Part shown: positions 53,901 to 63,912 of the stretch, piece by piece
Position numbering within the stretch: the first letter of the stretch is position 1
Layout: each line of letters begins with the position of its first letter
Assembly (NCBI GenBank): GCA_012862575.1
Contig: BLSF01000007.1
Location: 620,001 to 684,000, forward strand
Origin: Parietichytrium sp. I65-24A
Lineage: Eukaryota > Sar > Bigyra > Thraustochytrida > Thraustochytriidae
Length of the DNA: 64,000 nucleotides
Direction: 5' to 3'
Notes under the pieces: generated by a model
The model's database searches: none
Seen by the model: only the letters and a program-made list of their open reading frames with translations
Told to the model about the DNA's origin: nothing
Position numbers and translations under genes: made by a program

Positions 53901-56745
53901 AAGCCAGCTTCTCGTTAAAAAAACTTTGCATGAGACAAGGCCGTTGGCAGCGACGCCACTGGAAGGTGGTGAAGAGCCAAGGACTTCTCAAAGTCAAGAC
54001 TCAGAGCTGATGACTAAACTCGGAAGAATGATGGGTGAGAATGCGGAAGCTTATCTGACAGCTTGGCTAGCCATAAAGCGTATGGACGCTGCTGATGCTT
54101 TTCCGGCAGTTTCCAAAACTGCTTCGTTTGTGTCAACATTCGTTCGTGAGGGCGTTTTGCAGCGTATTGAGGCTATTCGTTCGCATGCCGGCTTGAAGCA
54201 AGAAAGCCAAGAGCACTCTCCAGCAGGGATTGGCTCGGCAGCGTCCAACGCGCCTTCTCTAGACTCGGCCTCGTCGTCAAATACAGCTTCTGTGTCAGGC
54301 AACCCTGCCCTTCCTGGGTCCCAGCGTCGAGGACCTCATGCAGCAGCAGCAGCTGCTGCAGTCGCTAGCAATAGCCAGAGCGCGCGGCCTTCCTCTGACG
54401 CTCGCTCCGTTTTACTCGCTCAGAGGGAGCGTTTACGGCCCAACAATGCCAAGACACAAGCCGGGAGCGCACGATTTGCAGAGCCGGTATCCCCAAGTCA
54501 GTATAAAACGTCCTCCCCCGGTACACCATCAAACGGGGCCCATTCGGAACAAGGTAGCGGAAGTCCTCCAACGGCGGCCGCTGCATCGACAAGTAGCCAG
54601 TCGCAAAGCCAGGGTATTGCTCAGACAGCTGGGAGCAATCAGGGCCAAGCATCTGGCCAAAATGAGTTGGAGGACGTAATCGAGCGGATGGGTCTGACAA
54701 GTACACTCTACATTCGGAGATGCCGGGATTTCTCGATGGCTTCTCCATGGGAAGGTGCCGAGAGACTTCGGAGTTCCATGGACCCGCTGAGCGCAGATGG
54801 CCAAAAGGTACTGAGCTGGGAGAGAAGAAACTCTGAAGCTGCCCACTGCGCTCTAGCTCTCCGTATGTACGGCGCGAGGTGGGCAGGTGTCAAAGTTGAA
54901 CACGCTGAAGAACTCAGTTCGGCGCTGTCATTTGAGCCCACTGTCTCTGCACCTGCGGTTCCTGTCCTCACGATTCGCAGCCCCGCGCACTACGATGGCG
55001 TCGAGACGCTTTCAAGCCCAAACCCGCCAAGCCGGAACCCGTCATTATTGAACCTGCCCCAACAGGTGCCTCTCGTCGATGATTTTGGGCCCCGCAAAAA
55101 GACGATCAGAGTGCCCGAACCTCATGCGAAGATCAAGAAGCGTCTTGACAAGCTTATCAACAAAGATAGATCTGCAGAAACGCAAAATTTCGCTCAAGGC
55201 GAAATAGAGGTCATTCTAAACCGGGCCAAAATTCCCGAGGAGAATGACTCAGGAGGAGAGAGCACCGAAGCAGCCTCGACGTGGTATGGTGCACCACCCA
55301 CGACAGATACCCGGGTGAAGCTATACGAAATGTCGTTGATGGAAAGTGACCAAGAAATGTGCAGTAAGCTGCTGTTTCACCCTTCTGAGTCTGTGTTGCT
55401 GGTGGCTGGGCAGCAGGATGATATATCTGTCTGGTCGTACTCGGACGGCACCCACAGCCAAGGCCCTTCGAACCCGGGTGCAAGCCTAGGCTCGTACATG
55501 ATTAATCGTTTCTCCAATGACACCCACTATCGCGCTAACCGAGCCTCGTCGACTCACGGTGCCGCCCAGGGCGAAACCGTGAGCGAAGGAAGTCAACCTG
55601 GAACACTTGCGAATGCACGGGGGCGTCAAGGGGCTTCTGACGCTTCAAAGGCAATAACCTCAGTAGCTGGAGAATCAGAAAGACATACCGCAGGGGCGAT
55701 TACACGTGCTCGTGCTTCTGGCGGTGGCCGCGTTACCGCAATGCAGTGGATGAATGAGACAAGTGAGCCTCTGCTAATTGTTGGCTCTGACGACGGCAAA
55801 ATCCGCGTTTGGAGAGACGTGCTCCAGAGACGCGGAGAGGGGAAAACGAATGGGGCTCGCTTGGCCACAGCGTGGACTGCGTTGCCTGAACTGATAAGAT
55901 CTGGGCATACCGGCCCTGGTTTGGTCATGAACTTTCAGCAGTCTTCCGGGCATCTGATCTGTGGTGGCAAGCTACCCTCACTCTCGATCTGGGATCTTGC
56001 AACAGAGAAAGAGATTGGCAGAATTGACTCAAATTCAAGGAGCTACGTAACTAGCGTGATTTCATATGGGCAGTCTCTGGGCCTTGGCGGATCTGGGGTC
56101 AACCCAGACATCGATTTTGGTTTTCAAGGCTCATCGGCAGGGGGTGATGGCGGGCAGCTCTTCGTTGTCGGGTGCGGAGACGGGGCGCTTCGAATATTTG
56201 ATAAGCGGGTTCAAGCCGGCGCCCGGTTGGCGACAAACGTCGCAGTTTGTCAGAATCATCGATCGTGGGTAGTAAGCGTGAGTGCACCGAGGTCAAAAGG
56301 TGGCCGCGAGATCATAAGCGGGTCCGTCTCAGGCGAAGTTCGCCTTTGGGATGTTCGACGCCTTGTTCAAGGCAGTGTTTTGTTGCAGAATCAGCTCGAG
56401 CAGTACTATCATCAGCGATCCCTAAAACAGAGCGAGGAGCAGAACCCACGGCCACGTGCACGAGTTTTGCAGCCGTCGCTTGCCTTCGACGCCCATCGGT
56501 CTCCTATGACAGCTTTCGCTGCTCACGAGTACGCACCTGTTTTCGCGAGCGGATCTCATCACAGGTTCATCCACATGTTCAATACCGATGGCGAAAACCT
56601 GGCGACCGTTCGGTACCACGAGGGCTTTCTGCGCCAGCGTATTGGCCCGGTATCTGCGCTCGCATTCCATCCCTACAAATTGATTTTGGGTGCCGGCGCT
56701 ATTGATTCAATCGTCAGCGTATATTCTCCAGTCAAAGCAACCTAA
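50929..56745 (+). CDS. RAPTOR: Raptor / KOG1, TORC1 scaffold subunit
   Basis: A 1,938-aa substrate-recruiting subunit of TOR complex 1, longer than human Raptor (about 1,335 aa). The caspase-like RNC domain (about 98-430) is highly conserved: [40 protein letters not shown] with NGHGVPKPT, the FDCSSAG cysteine region, [13 protein letters not shown]-type sequence and [20 protein letters not shown]. HEAT-type repeats follow ([40 protein letters not shown]). Extra length comes from a Gln-rich insert (about 895-930) and a long Ser/Ala/Gln-rich linker (about 1090-1250). WD40 repeats run from about 1465 to the end ([51 protein letters not shown]). The first in-frame ATG is at 50929. The whole gene is intronless. 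Confidence 0.97.
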   Translation: [1938 protein letters not shown]

Positions 56746-56812
56746 CTTATATTTACGTTAGTTCCTTTTCACGCGCGAAGTACTTGTGTCGTGTGCGTGT
56801 TTCGAATTCAGC

Positions 56813-57282
56813 ATGAACAACAACAATGACTTGTCTTTCGAGCCAATCCCATTTGTCATCNNNNNNNNNNNNNNNNNNNNNNNNNNNNNNNNNNNNNNNN
56901 NNCAATCTTGCTCAACCGTGCGAGAGAGGCCTTTCACGAGCAAGATTGGCTCTCGGACGATGCGTCATGCAAGAGATTCAAAACGCGTGTCAACAATGTC
57001 AAGCAGATGCTCAAAAAGAGATTGGGGGCGACACAAATCAATTAAAAGTTAACTAAAACCAACCTCAAGAACCAAATTTATCAACAACGTTGCAACGTTG
57101 TTCACTTTTCCATAATACTCGAAGGTCTTAGCCAACTCTTACTTACTTAGGCTAACCTTGCTGGACAAGTACAACTTGCGAAGCTCGATTTCTCTCGAAC
57201 CAAGAAGAGTTATGAAATATCAAAGGCATCGATGGATTCCTTTTATCAAGATCTACTCAGAAACATCACTTTGGAATCATAA
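56813..57282 (+). CDS. Small helical protein gene interrupted by a sequencing gap
   Basis: Not recognised as a family. Before the 42-N gap, ATG at 56813 opens MNNNNDLSFEPIPFVI. After the gap a frame from 56904 to 57047 gives ...MQEIQNACQQCQADAQKEIG..TNQLK. A 103-nt intron (GTTAACTA..CTTACTTAG, 57048-57150) leads in phase into ANLAGQVQLAKLDFSRTKKS and ends LLRNITLES with a stop at 57280-57282. The helical, Gln/Lys-rich character runs continuously across the splice, which supports the join. The donor GTTAAC is unusual for this genome. The two sides of the gap are in register only if the true gap length is not a multiple of three. Confidence 0.5.
56861..56902. other. Run of 42 N (assembly gap)
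   Basis: Unsequenced bases; the true length may differ from 42. It falls inside the small helical protein gene just downstream of Raptor. Confidence 0.99.
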
Positions 57283-57615
57283 CTCGCAATGCCTCCTCTT
57301 TAATGAAATTTCGGCCAAGCCACAATTTGATCGAGCTGTTGGTACTGATGCATTTAATGCGTGCTAGTAGTTATGGCGAGAGTAGAAAAATAACGTTGCA
57401 TTCCAAGTCTTCGAGTTGTGAGTCTTGAGTTGGAGCTCAGCTCAATTTGAGCCCAGTGTACTATAATTCAAAGTAGCTGGAAGATAACGAAGAGCGAGTG
57501 AAGTGTGGAGTGTGACGTTCGCAGTGCACGTGCGAGGCGACTAGGTAGCGAGCGAGGCAAGGAGCAGCAGGACTTGAGAGAAAAAGAAAAGGGAAAGTAA
57601 AGGGGAGAAAGAGAG
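57283..57615. other. Short intergenic stretch
   Basis: 3' flank of the gapped gene and leader of the next gene, which becomes GA-rich just before the start codon (gagaaaaagaaaagggaaag..ggggagaaagagagATG). Nothing else seen. Confidence 0.5.
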
Positions 57616-58634
57616 ATGGCGACGTTTGGCAGGTTTTTGGACTCGTGGATCCTGGACAGGACCATGTTTGAGATCGTCAATAGCGTAAGTGCGGGGAACG
57701 GAAAGTTGCGCGCGCGTGTAGCGGTTGGCACTGACGTTCCGTGGGCGTTTCGATTGACGGAATACAGGGCGGGTGCAATTGCTGTGGGTTTACTCATGGC
57801 GGAATGGACATGATGGATTTCATGGCGCTGTGCTCGGATGTTGAGACGGACGATGGCAAGGCGGAGAAGAAGAGTCCCTGGCCGCAATTCATGCAAGACG
57901 AGGTGTGGGCCGACCGCGTCAAATTTCGCCGCATGCTCAAGGAGACGATGGCCAAGTACCGAGACCTTTACGAAAGTCATGGCGCAGAGTTTGTGGAGTG
58001 GTGGATGAAACTCGACATTGCAGATAGACGCAGATGCTTTCAAATGCCCAAGGACGAAGTTCGTGTGATGCTCAGCACCACCTATGACTTTAAGGCGACT
58101 TATCAGGTGGTCGTGTGCAGCGTGATGGAGCAGGTTGAACATTTCGATGCTACTGGATACAAAGCCGACGGCGCCACTGATTGTGAGCTTTATCTAGAGG
58201 AGCACCTCCGCTCTCAACGCGGAGCATGGACCGTGGACGAAGAATACTATTCTACCGACGAAGGCTGTGACATGTTTTTTGGCATGCTCATGCAGCTCGG
58301 AGGAGACCATCTCATGCCGAAGCGGCCGACTGAGCTTCGCAAGAAAGCCGCAAAAGCGAAATTGGCAGCAGAGGATGAGGACGGCTCACAATCAATAGGA
58401 GATCGTGACGAGGAAGATGAAGATGGCACAAACGCAGATGACGCTGAAAAGAAGGAGGAGTCAAATTCTTCCGGCACACAGAGCTTCCGCAGCGACCGTC
58501 GACTTGTGCGCCTTCTCATCTTTCGGTACTTTGCTGACATGGCGTGGGCTAGATTTAAGCGCGCGAAGGAGGCGACGAACACTGTTGGATCAACAACTAT
58601 GGTTGCCGAGGCAAGCAAAGAGGCAGTTCAGTGA
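57616..58634 (+). CDS. Hypothetical two-exon protein with acidic region
   Basis: Gene model join(57616-57684, 57768-58634), 311 aa. The 83-nt intron (GTAAGTGC..GGAATACAG) splices IVNS to GGCNCCGFTHGG in frame; without it the first ATG reads into a stop at 57811. The N-terminus (MATFGRFLDSWILDRTMFEI) is amphipathic. A Cys/His-containing GGCNCCGFTHGG follows, then a compact helical domain (FRRMLKETMAKYRDLYES, WWMKLDIADRRRCFQMPKDE). A long acidic Asp/Glu stretch lies near 225-262. The C-terminal helix is basic-hydrophobic (RLVRLLIFRYFADMAWARFK). I do not recognise the family and give no function. Confidence 0.68.
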
Positions 58635-59168
58635 GCTCGAAAGGTTTGCTTATTTGTCAGGAGCATTAAAAAACGATAGACCAATATCCTTTCTTTTCAT
58701 TTTTACTAATTGCATCTCACACAGACGCTTCTGGATTTGTCCACTTTGAGATGCACTATCGAACAGATGGCCAGGCCACCTCAGGCTCAGAGAAACGAGC
58801 AGACCAAAACAAGATAAACACAAATATATTTCTCTCGTGAGTCGTAAATCAGGAATTTTAATCTCTTGATTGAAACTGTCGACTTGACCTTTTTTTTCTA
58901 TTATTTTCTTTCTCTTTACCTACTACGTAGACGCAAACCAAATTTGCGAACAAAAGAAAACCCGGTTGGTTCACTGCGAACACCTCTTCTATTCATCTTT
59001 TCCCCTCCTTGACAGCGCGGGAAAGCTGATTTTTAGCGCCCAATTCTCACAATTGCATCATCGCAGGGTTGAACAAAGGCATCAGCACTTCCTGATCGAA
59101 ACGTTTGTAAACATGAGCACAGCTGTCGACTGAGATCATGAGAAGGAGAAGAGACAGGGAGGGTGTTT
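58635..59168. other. Spacer between convergent genes
   Basis: 3' flanks of the two-exon orphan (plus) and aconitase (minus). AT-rich around 58800-58920. No gene seen. Confidence 0.5.
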
Positions 59169-61838
59169 TTACTTGCGAGCAGCCTTCTCCACGTACTCAA
59201 CCTCCTGGTCGAAGTTGAGGTACCTGTAGGTGTCATCGGAGTCCTTGCGCAAGTCAGCAGCGTACTTTTGGTACTCGTCTGGGGTTGGAAGGCGTCCGAT
59301 GATGCTTGCTACAGCGGCGAGCTCAGCAGAGGCGAGGTACACATTTGCGCCCTTTCCAAGGCGGTTTGGAAAGTTGCGGGTAGAAGTGGAGACAACGGTA
59401 CAATCATCGCGCACGCGAGCCTGGTTACCCATGCACAAGGAGCATCCTGGCATCTCACGGCGAGCGCCAGACTTGCCAAAGATGGAGTAGTAGCCTTCGT
59501 CAGAGAGCTTCTGCTCGTCCATCTTGGTGGGAGGGGCGATCCAGAGACGGGTTGGGACCTCGCCCTCGTGCTTCTTGAGGAGCTTTCCAGCAGCGCGGAA
59601 GTGGCCAATGTTAGTCATGCAGGAACCAATGAAGACCTCATCAATCTTGTCTCCGGCGACCTCGGAAAGAAGGCGGGCATCGTCAGGGTCGTTTGGCGCG
59701 CAAAGGATTGGCTCCTTGATGTCATTGAGGTTAATGTCGATGGTTGCGGCGTATTCGGCGTTCTTGTCAGCTTCCATAAGGACAGGGTTTGCGATCCAGT
59801 CCTCCATGGCCTTGATGCGGCGCTCAATGGTGCGAGGGTCTCCGTAACCTTCCTTGATCATCCAGTTGAGGAGGGTGATGTTTGATCTGAGGTACTCGAT
59901 GATTGGCTCCTGGTCGAGCTTGATGGTGCATCCAGCTGCAGAGCGCTCGGCGGAAGCATCAGAGAGCTCGAATGCCTGCTCGCACTTGAGGTGGCTGAGA
60001 CCCTCGATTTCAAGCACGCGTCCAGAAAAGATGTTCTTCTTGCCCTTCTTCTCGACGGTGAGGTGGCCCTCCTGGATTGCGTAGTATGGGATAGCGTGGA
60101 CAAGGTCACGGAGAGTGATACCAGGCTGCATCTCCCCAGAGAAGCGGACGCGAACAGATTCTGGCATATCAAGAGGCATGGTGCCAGTGGCAGCTGCAAA
60201 GGCAACCAGTCCAGATCCAGCTGGGAAGGAGATCCCGATTGGGAAGCGAGTGTGGGAGTCACCACCAGTTCCGACGGTATCTGGGATGAGCATCCTGTTG
60301 AGCCAGCTGTGGATGATACCATCACCTGGGCGAAGGGAAACTCCTCCACGAGTGCGGATAAAGTCTGGGAGGGTGTGGTGGTTGACTACATCAACAGGCT
60401 TTGGGTATGCAGCAGTGTGGCAGAAGGACTGCATGACGAGGTCAGCCTGGAATCCGAGGCAAGCCAGGTCCTTGAGCTCATCGCGGGTCATTGGGCCGGT
60501 GGTATCCTGGGATCCCACGGTGGTCATCTTTGGCTCGCAGTACTGGTTTGGCAAAACTCCCTTGAGTCCGCAAGCCTTGCCGACCATCTTCTGCGCAAGG
60601 GTGTAACCCTGGCCCTCCTTTGGCTTGACATCGCCTGGAAGACGGAAGATCTTGCTGTCCTCCATGCCGAGGCTCTCGCGAGCGCGGCGGGTAAGGCCGC
60701 GTCCGATGATGAGTGGAATGCGGCCTCCGGCGCGCACCTCATCGAAGAGGACCTCCGTCTTGACTTTGAAATTGGTGATTTCCTTGCCGGTCTCGTGATC
60801 TTTCACGATGCCCTCGTATGGGTAAATGTCAATGACATCCCCCATGTTGATGTCATCGACTGGAAGCTCCAGAGGGAGAGCACCAGAGTCCTCCATGGTG
60901 TTGTAAAAGATCGGGGCGATCTTTCCCCCGATGCACACACCGCCAGAGCGCTTGTTTGGAGTGTATGGGATGTCGTGGCCCATGAACCAGAGGACGGAGT
61001 TGGTAGCTGACTTGCGGGAAGATCCGGTTCCGACAACATCACCGACGTAAGCGACCTGGTGGCCCTTCTTCTTGAGCTCCTCGATCTGCTCAGCAGCGTT
61101 GGTGATTCCCTCGCGGGGGTTCTTGAGCATAGCAAGAGCGTGGAGAGGGATATCTGGGCGACTCCACGCGTCTGGGGCTGGGGAAAGGTCATCGGTGTTG
61201 GTTTCTCCGGTGACCTTGAAGACGGTGACAGTGATTTTCTTTGGAACCTCTGGCTTGGAGAGGAACCACTCGGCCTCAGCCCAGGACTTAATGATGGCCT
61301 TGGCATGTGAGTTTCCGGCCTTGGCCTTCTCCTCCACATCGTGAAACTGGTCGAACATGAGCAAGGTGTGCTTGAGGGCCTCGGCGGCGATTGGAGCAAG
61401 CTCCTCCACGTCCAGCAGATCAATCAGAGGCTGGATGTTGTATCCACCTTGCATGGTGCCCAGAAGCTTGGTAGCGTGCTCTGGGGTCACCAATGGGCTT
61501 TTGGTTTCGCCCTTGGCAACGGCGGCGAGGAAGCCAGCCTTCACGTAGGCGGCCTCATCGACTCCAGGTGGAACTCTGTTCTCAAGGAGCTCAACGAGGT
61601 CTTTCTTCTCTGCTTCGTCTGGCTTCTTGAGCTGGTCCACCAGGTCGCTCACCTGCTGTGCAGAGAGAGCCTTGGGCACGACGCCCTCCTGCTTGCGCTC
61701 CTCCACATGCTTCTTGTACTCGTCCATGAACGCGGAGAAATTCCTCCTGCTCACAGAGTACAGCTGCACGGCATCGAGGCGCTTGCTGAGCCCTCCGCGG
61801 GCAGCCGACCCGAGCACCTTCCTGGCGCTACCCAACAT
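59169..61838 (-). CDS. acnB: Aconitate hydratase B, mitochondrial (bacterial-type AcnB)
   Basis: An 889-aa [4Fe-4S] aconitase converting citrate to isocitrate in the TCA cycle. The domain order is that of bacterial AcnB (HEAT-like domain first), not of the usual eukaryotic mitochondrial aconitase. HEAT-like region about 40-190, swivel domain with [15 protein letters not shown] and [17 protein letters not shown], then the catalytic part with [23 protein letters not shown] and [10 protein letters not shown]. The cluster ligands are Cys740 (GSCMTN) and Cys799/Cys802 (PGCSLCMGN); their 59- and 3-residue spacing is exactly that of E. coli AcnB. Residues 1-35 ([20 protein letters not shown]...SVSRRNF) form a basic mitochondrial presequence absent from bacteria. 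Intronless. Long open frames on the opposite strand (for example 59991-61010) are shadows of its biased codon use. Confidence 0.96.
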   Translation of the reverse strand: MLGSARKVLGSAARGGLSKRLDAVQLYSVSRRNFSAFMDEYKKHVEERKQEGVVPKALSAQQVSDLVDQLKKPDEAEKKDLVELLENRVPPGVDEAAYVKAGFLAAVAKGETKSPLVTPEHATKLLGTMQGGYNIQPLIDLLDVEELAPIAAEALKHTLLMFDQFHDVEEKAKAGNSHAKAIIKSWAEAEWFLSKPEVPKKITVTVFKVTGETNTDDLSPAPDAWSRPDIPLHALAMLKNPREGITNAAEQIEELKKKGHQVAYVGDVVGTGSSRKSATNSVLWFMGHDIPYTPNKRSGGVCIGGKIAPIFYNTMEDSGALPLELPVDDINMGDVIDIYPYEGIVKDHETGKEITNFKVKTEVLFDEVRAGGRIPLIIGRGLTRRARESLGMEDSKIFRLPGDVKPKEGQGYTLAQKMVGKACGLKGVLPNQYCEPKMTTVGSQDTTGPMTRDELKDLACLGFQADLVMQSFCHTAAYPKPVDVVNHHTLPDFIRTRGGVSLRPGDGIIHSWLNRMLIPDTVGTGGDSHTRFPIGISFPAGSGLVAFAAATGTMPLDMPESVRVRFSGEMQPGITLRDLVHAIPYYAIQEGHLTVEKKGKKNIFSGRVLEIEGLSHLKCEQAFELSDASAERSAAGCTIKLDQEPIIEYLRSNITLLNWMIKEGYGDPRTIERRIKAMEDWIANPVLMEADKNAEYAATIDINLNDIKEPILCAPNDPDDARLLSEVAGDKIDEVFIGSCMTNIGHFRAAGKLLKKHEGEVPTRLWIAPPTKMDEQKLSDEGYYSIFGKSGARREMPGCSLCMGNQARVRDDCTVVSTSTRNFPNRLGKGANVYLASAELAAVASIIGRLPTPDEYQKYAADLRKDSDDTYRYLNFDQEVEYVEKAARK

Positions 61839-63912
61839 CTTCCTGTCCTCCTGTCCTCCAAGTTGCTGGCACCGCGCTCTCTCTCTCTCTCAGTCTCTCT
61901 CAGTCTCTCGCACTTGCTCTGTGAGTCTCTCTCTCTCTCTCTCAGTCTCTCTCTCTCGCTCGCTCGCTGCTCCACTGCCACTGCCACTGCCACTCTATCT
62001 ATGTATCTATTATGTATCTATCTATGCTCCAGCCTCTCTGCTGCTCTACTACCTCTCTATCCTCTATACTCTATTTCGTATCGTCGTACCCATAGAGGTC
62101 TATGTAATCCATCCACGCCCTCACACCACACCGTCTTTCGCGTCTCTCTCCCTCCCTCTCTTCTTCCTCTATGCATTTTTGCTCTCTATCCTTCCTACGT
62201 CCTTCCTAAATCCCTCCTATATCCTCCCTGCAATGCAATTGTAGATATATTGTAGATGCAGGAAAGGATTTTCGTAGTTTTCACACTCCTCTACTGCTCT
62301 ACTTCTGAGTTCTCTCTCTCTCTCTCCCTCCCAGTGAGCGCTTGAGTGCTTTGTAGCGAGCTAGTGATTTCACACAGGTTTCATTCGTCTCGTTGTATTT
62401 TCATCGCAATTCATCTGTGCATTCCCAGTACTAACAATAATGGTCAGGGTAAGCAAAGGATCGGGCAGGGGATTAATCTATCTTCCTCCGCGTCAGCAAT
62501 GTATTGGTTTTGCTTTCTTCGCTCGGTAACTGAGTACCGGTACTGAGATTTACTGAGAACCATTGACTTCGAGTACTAGTCCGCAGGAGTCAGCTTGGCG
62601 GGAGGCCACACCACAGATGACAGATGACAGACGACAAATTTCCTTACACTCAGCACTGATCGATCTCTCATTTAAGAAAGATAAACAGGTTGGTGTATCT
62701 TTACTAGCTCCTTGCATAGTGTCTGTGTGGTGTTCGAATGCACAACAAATCCTGATAATTAATGGCCAGACTAGCATCGTGTCAACCTGGAGCGTAGACT
62801 TGGTAGCCATCCGTCATGTTCCCCACTGGGGAAAGCACTCTTACAACAACTCTAGCCACTATTGTGACCTACCATATTGTCATGATTCTGGTGTAAGTCT
62901 TCTTCATTTTTGCAATGTTTTGCTTGTTGATTTTTGTGCAGTAGGTGTCAGAGATCCAGGTAGCTACCTTTTAGTGTGTCGGTCTGTCATGGTCACGGTC
63001 TTGGTGAATGGTGAATGATCTGTCTGATTTGTCTGTCGCGACGCTGAGTGCTCACTAGCTGTGCTATGTTTTCGCGGCACTCGCTGACAGTGCAGTGCCC
63101 ATGGCTTTTACAATCTCTCTCTGTCTCAATCTTTCTGTCCTCAGCGATTCCCAGAGACGGAAGTAACTCTGGTGCTTTGGGATTTTTCTTGATTGAAATT
63201 CTTGTTTTCCTATTTTAGTACTACAAGCGTTCGTAATACGACTACTGGAGATAGGTACTGACTGGGAGTACGAAATACAGTGGGGCTTTAGCATCAGCAT
63301 GGAGTATTGAAATCCGCTGAAATCCCTCGCCATAAACTTTCACTGCCTTAATAGTCCTGAGTTCCGTGCCGGCACGTCCGTCGCGCGATCGTCTCGTTCA
63401 CTTCGATCACTTCCAAATAGCTTGAGTCTGTCGGGAGAAAGAAACCTTGAAAGATGTGAAAGATGTGTTACGAACGAGCAAAAAAACGCAAGGTTCTACC
63501 GGTACTTTCTATCAGTACAGTTATCACATTCGCTATGTGCAGTAATAGGGTCGGAGACACTAAGGCGAACTATAGGCGCACAGAGAGAACTCCTAAACGA
63601 GGTGTAGAATAATCATATATGGGCATGGGCCATCTGTGTAGAGCCTCAGGCTGGTAGATAGCGATTGATGTGCTGTTATATTGCAAGTGTAGGACCTTCT
63701 CACGTGCGTTTCAGAAGTAATTTGTGTACCAGGAAATTGCAATAGTTTCCCTCGAGTTTACAAGGGGCGATGACGATCCACACAACCCATACACTTGGTG
63801 GAACCTCTGCACCTTCTCTGCACCCTCTGCAGTGTGTAAGAAAAAGAAAAACTGAAAATACCGAAACTCTTTTAAACCTGAAAAGGACAGCTACATGGAA
63901 GTTGGCACATGA
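61839..63912. other. Gene-free stretch upstream of aconitase
   Basis: Begins with CT microsatellites (GA-rich in the sense of the aconitase transcript) and tatctatgtatc repeats. Thereafter no gene is convincing. The longest frame (62563-63018) has an ATG at 62617 but its composition is unlike protein, and I leave it out. TGAGTACCGGTACTGA lies at 62530. Confidence 0.5.
61881..61976. repeat. CT/GA microsatellite in the aconitase leader
   Basis: Runs of tctctctctc interrupted by cagtctc and ctcgctcgctcg, starting about 40 bp upstream of the aconitase ATG, then (tgccac)n at 61975-61993. It probably lies in the 5' UTR or core promoter. Confidence 0.85.

Noticed and set aside
59991-61010. Long open frame (339 codons) opposite aconitase; also 59163-59885 and 61341-62255
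   Set aside because: Antisense shadows of the strongly codon-biased acnB gene, with no recognisable domain.
62563-63018. 151-codon plus-strand frame
   Set aside because: Starts with TTG, first ATG at 62617, unnatural composition and no recognisable motif.
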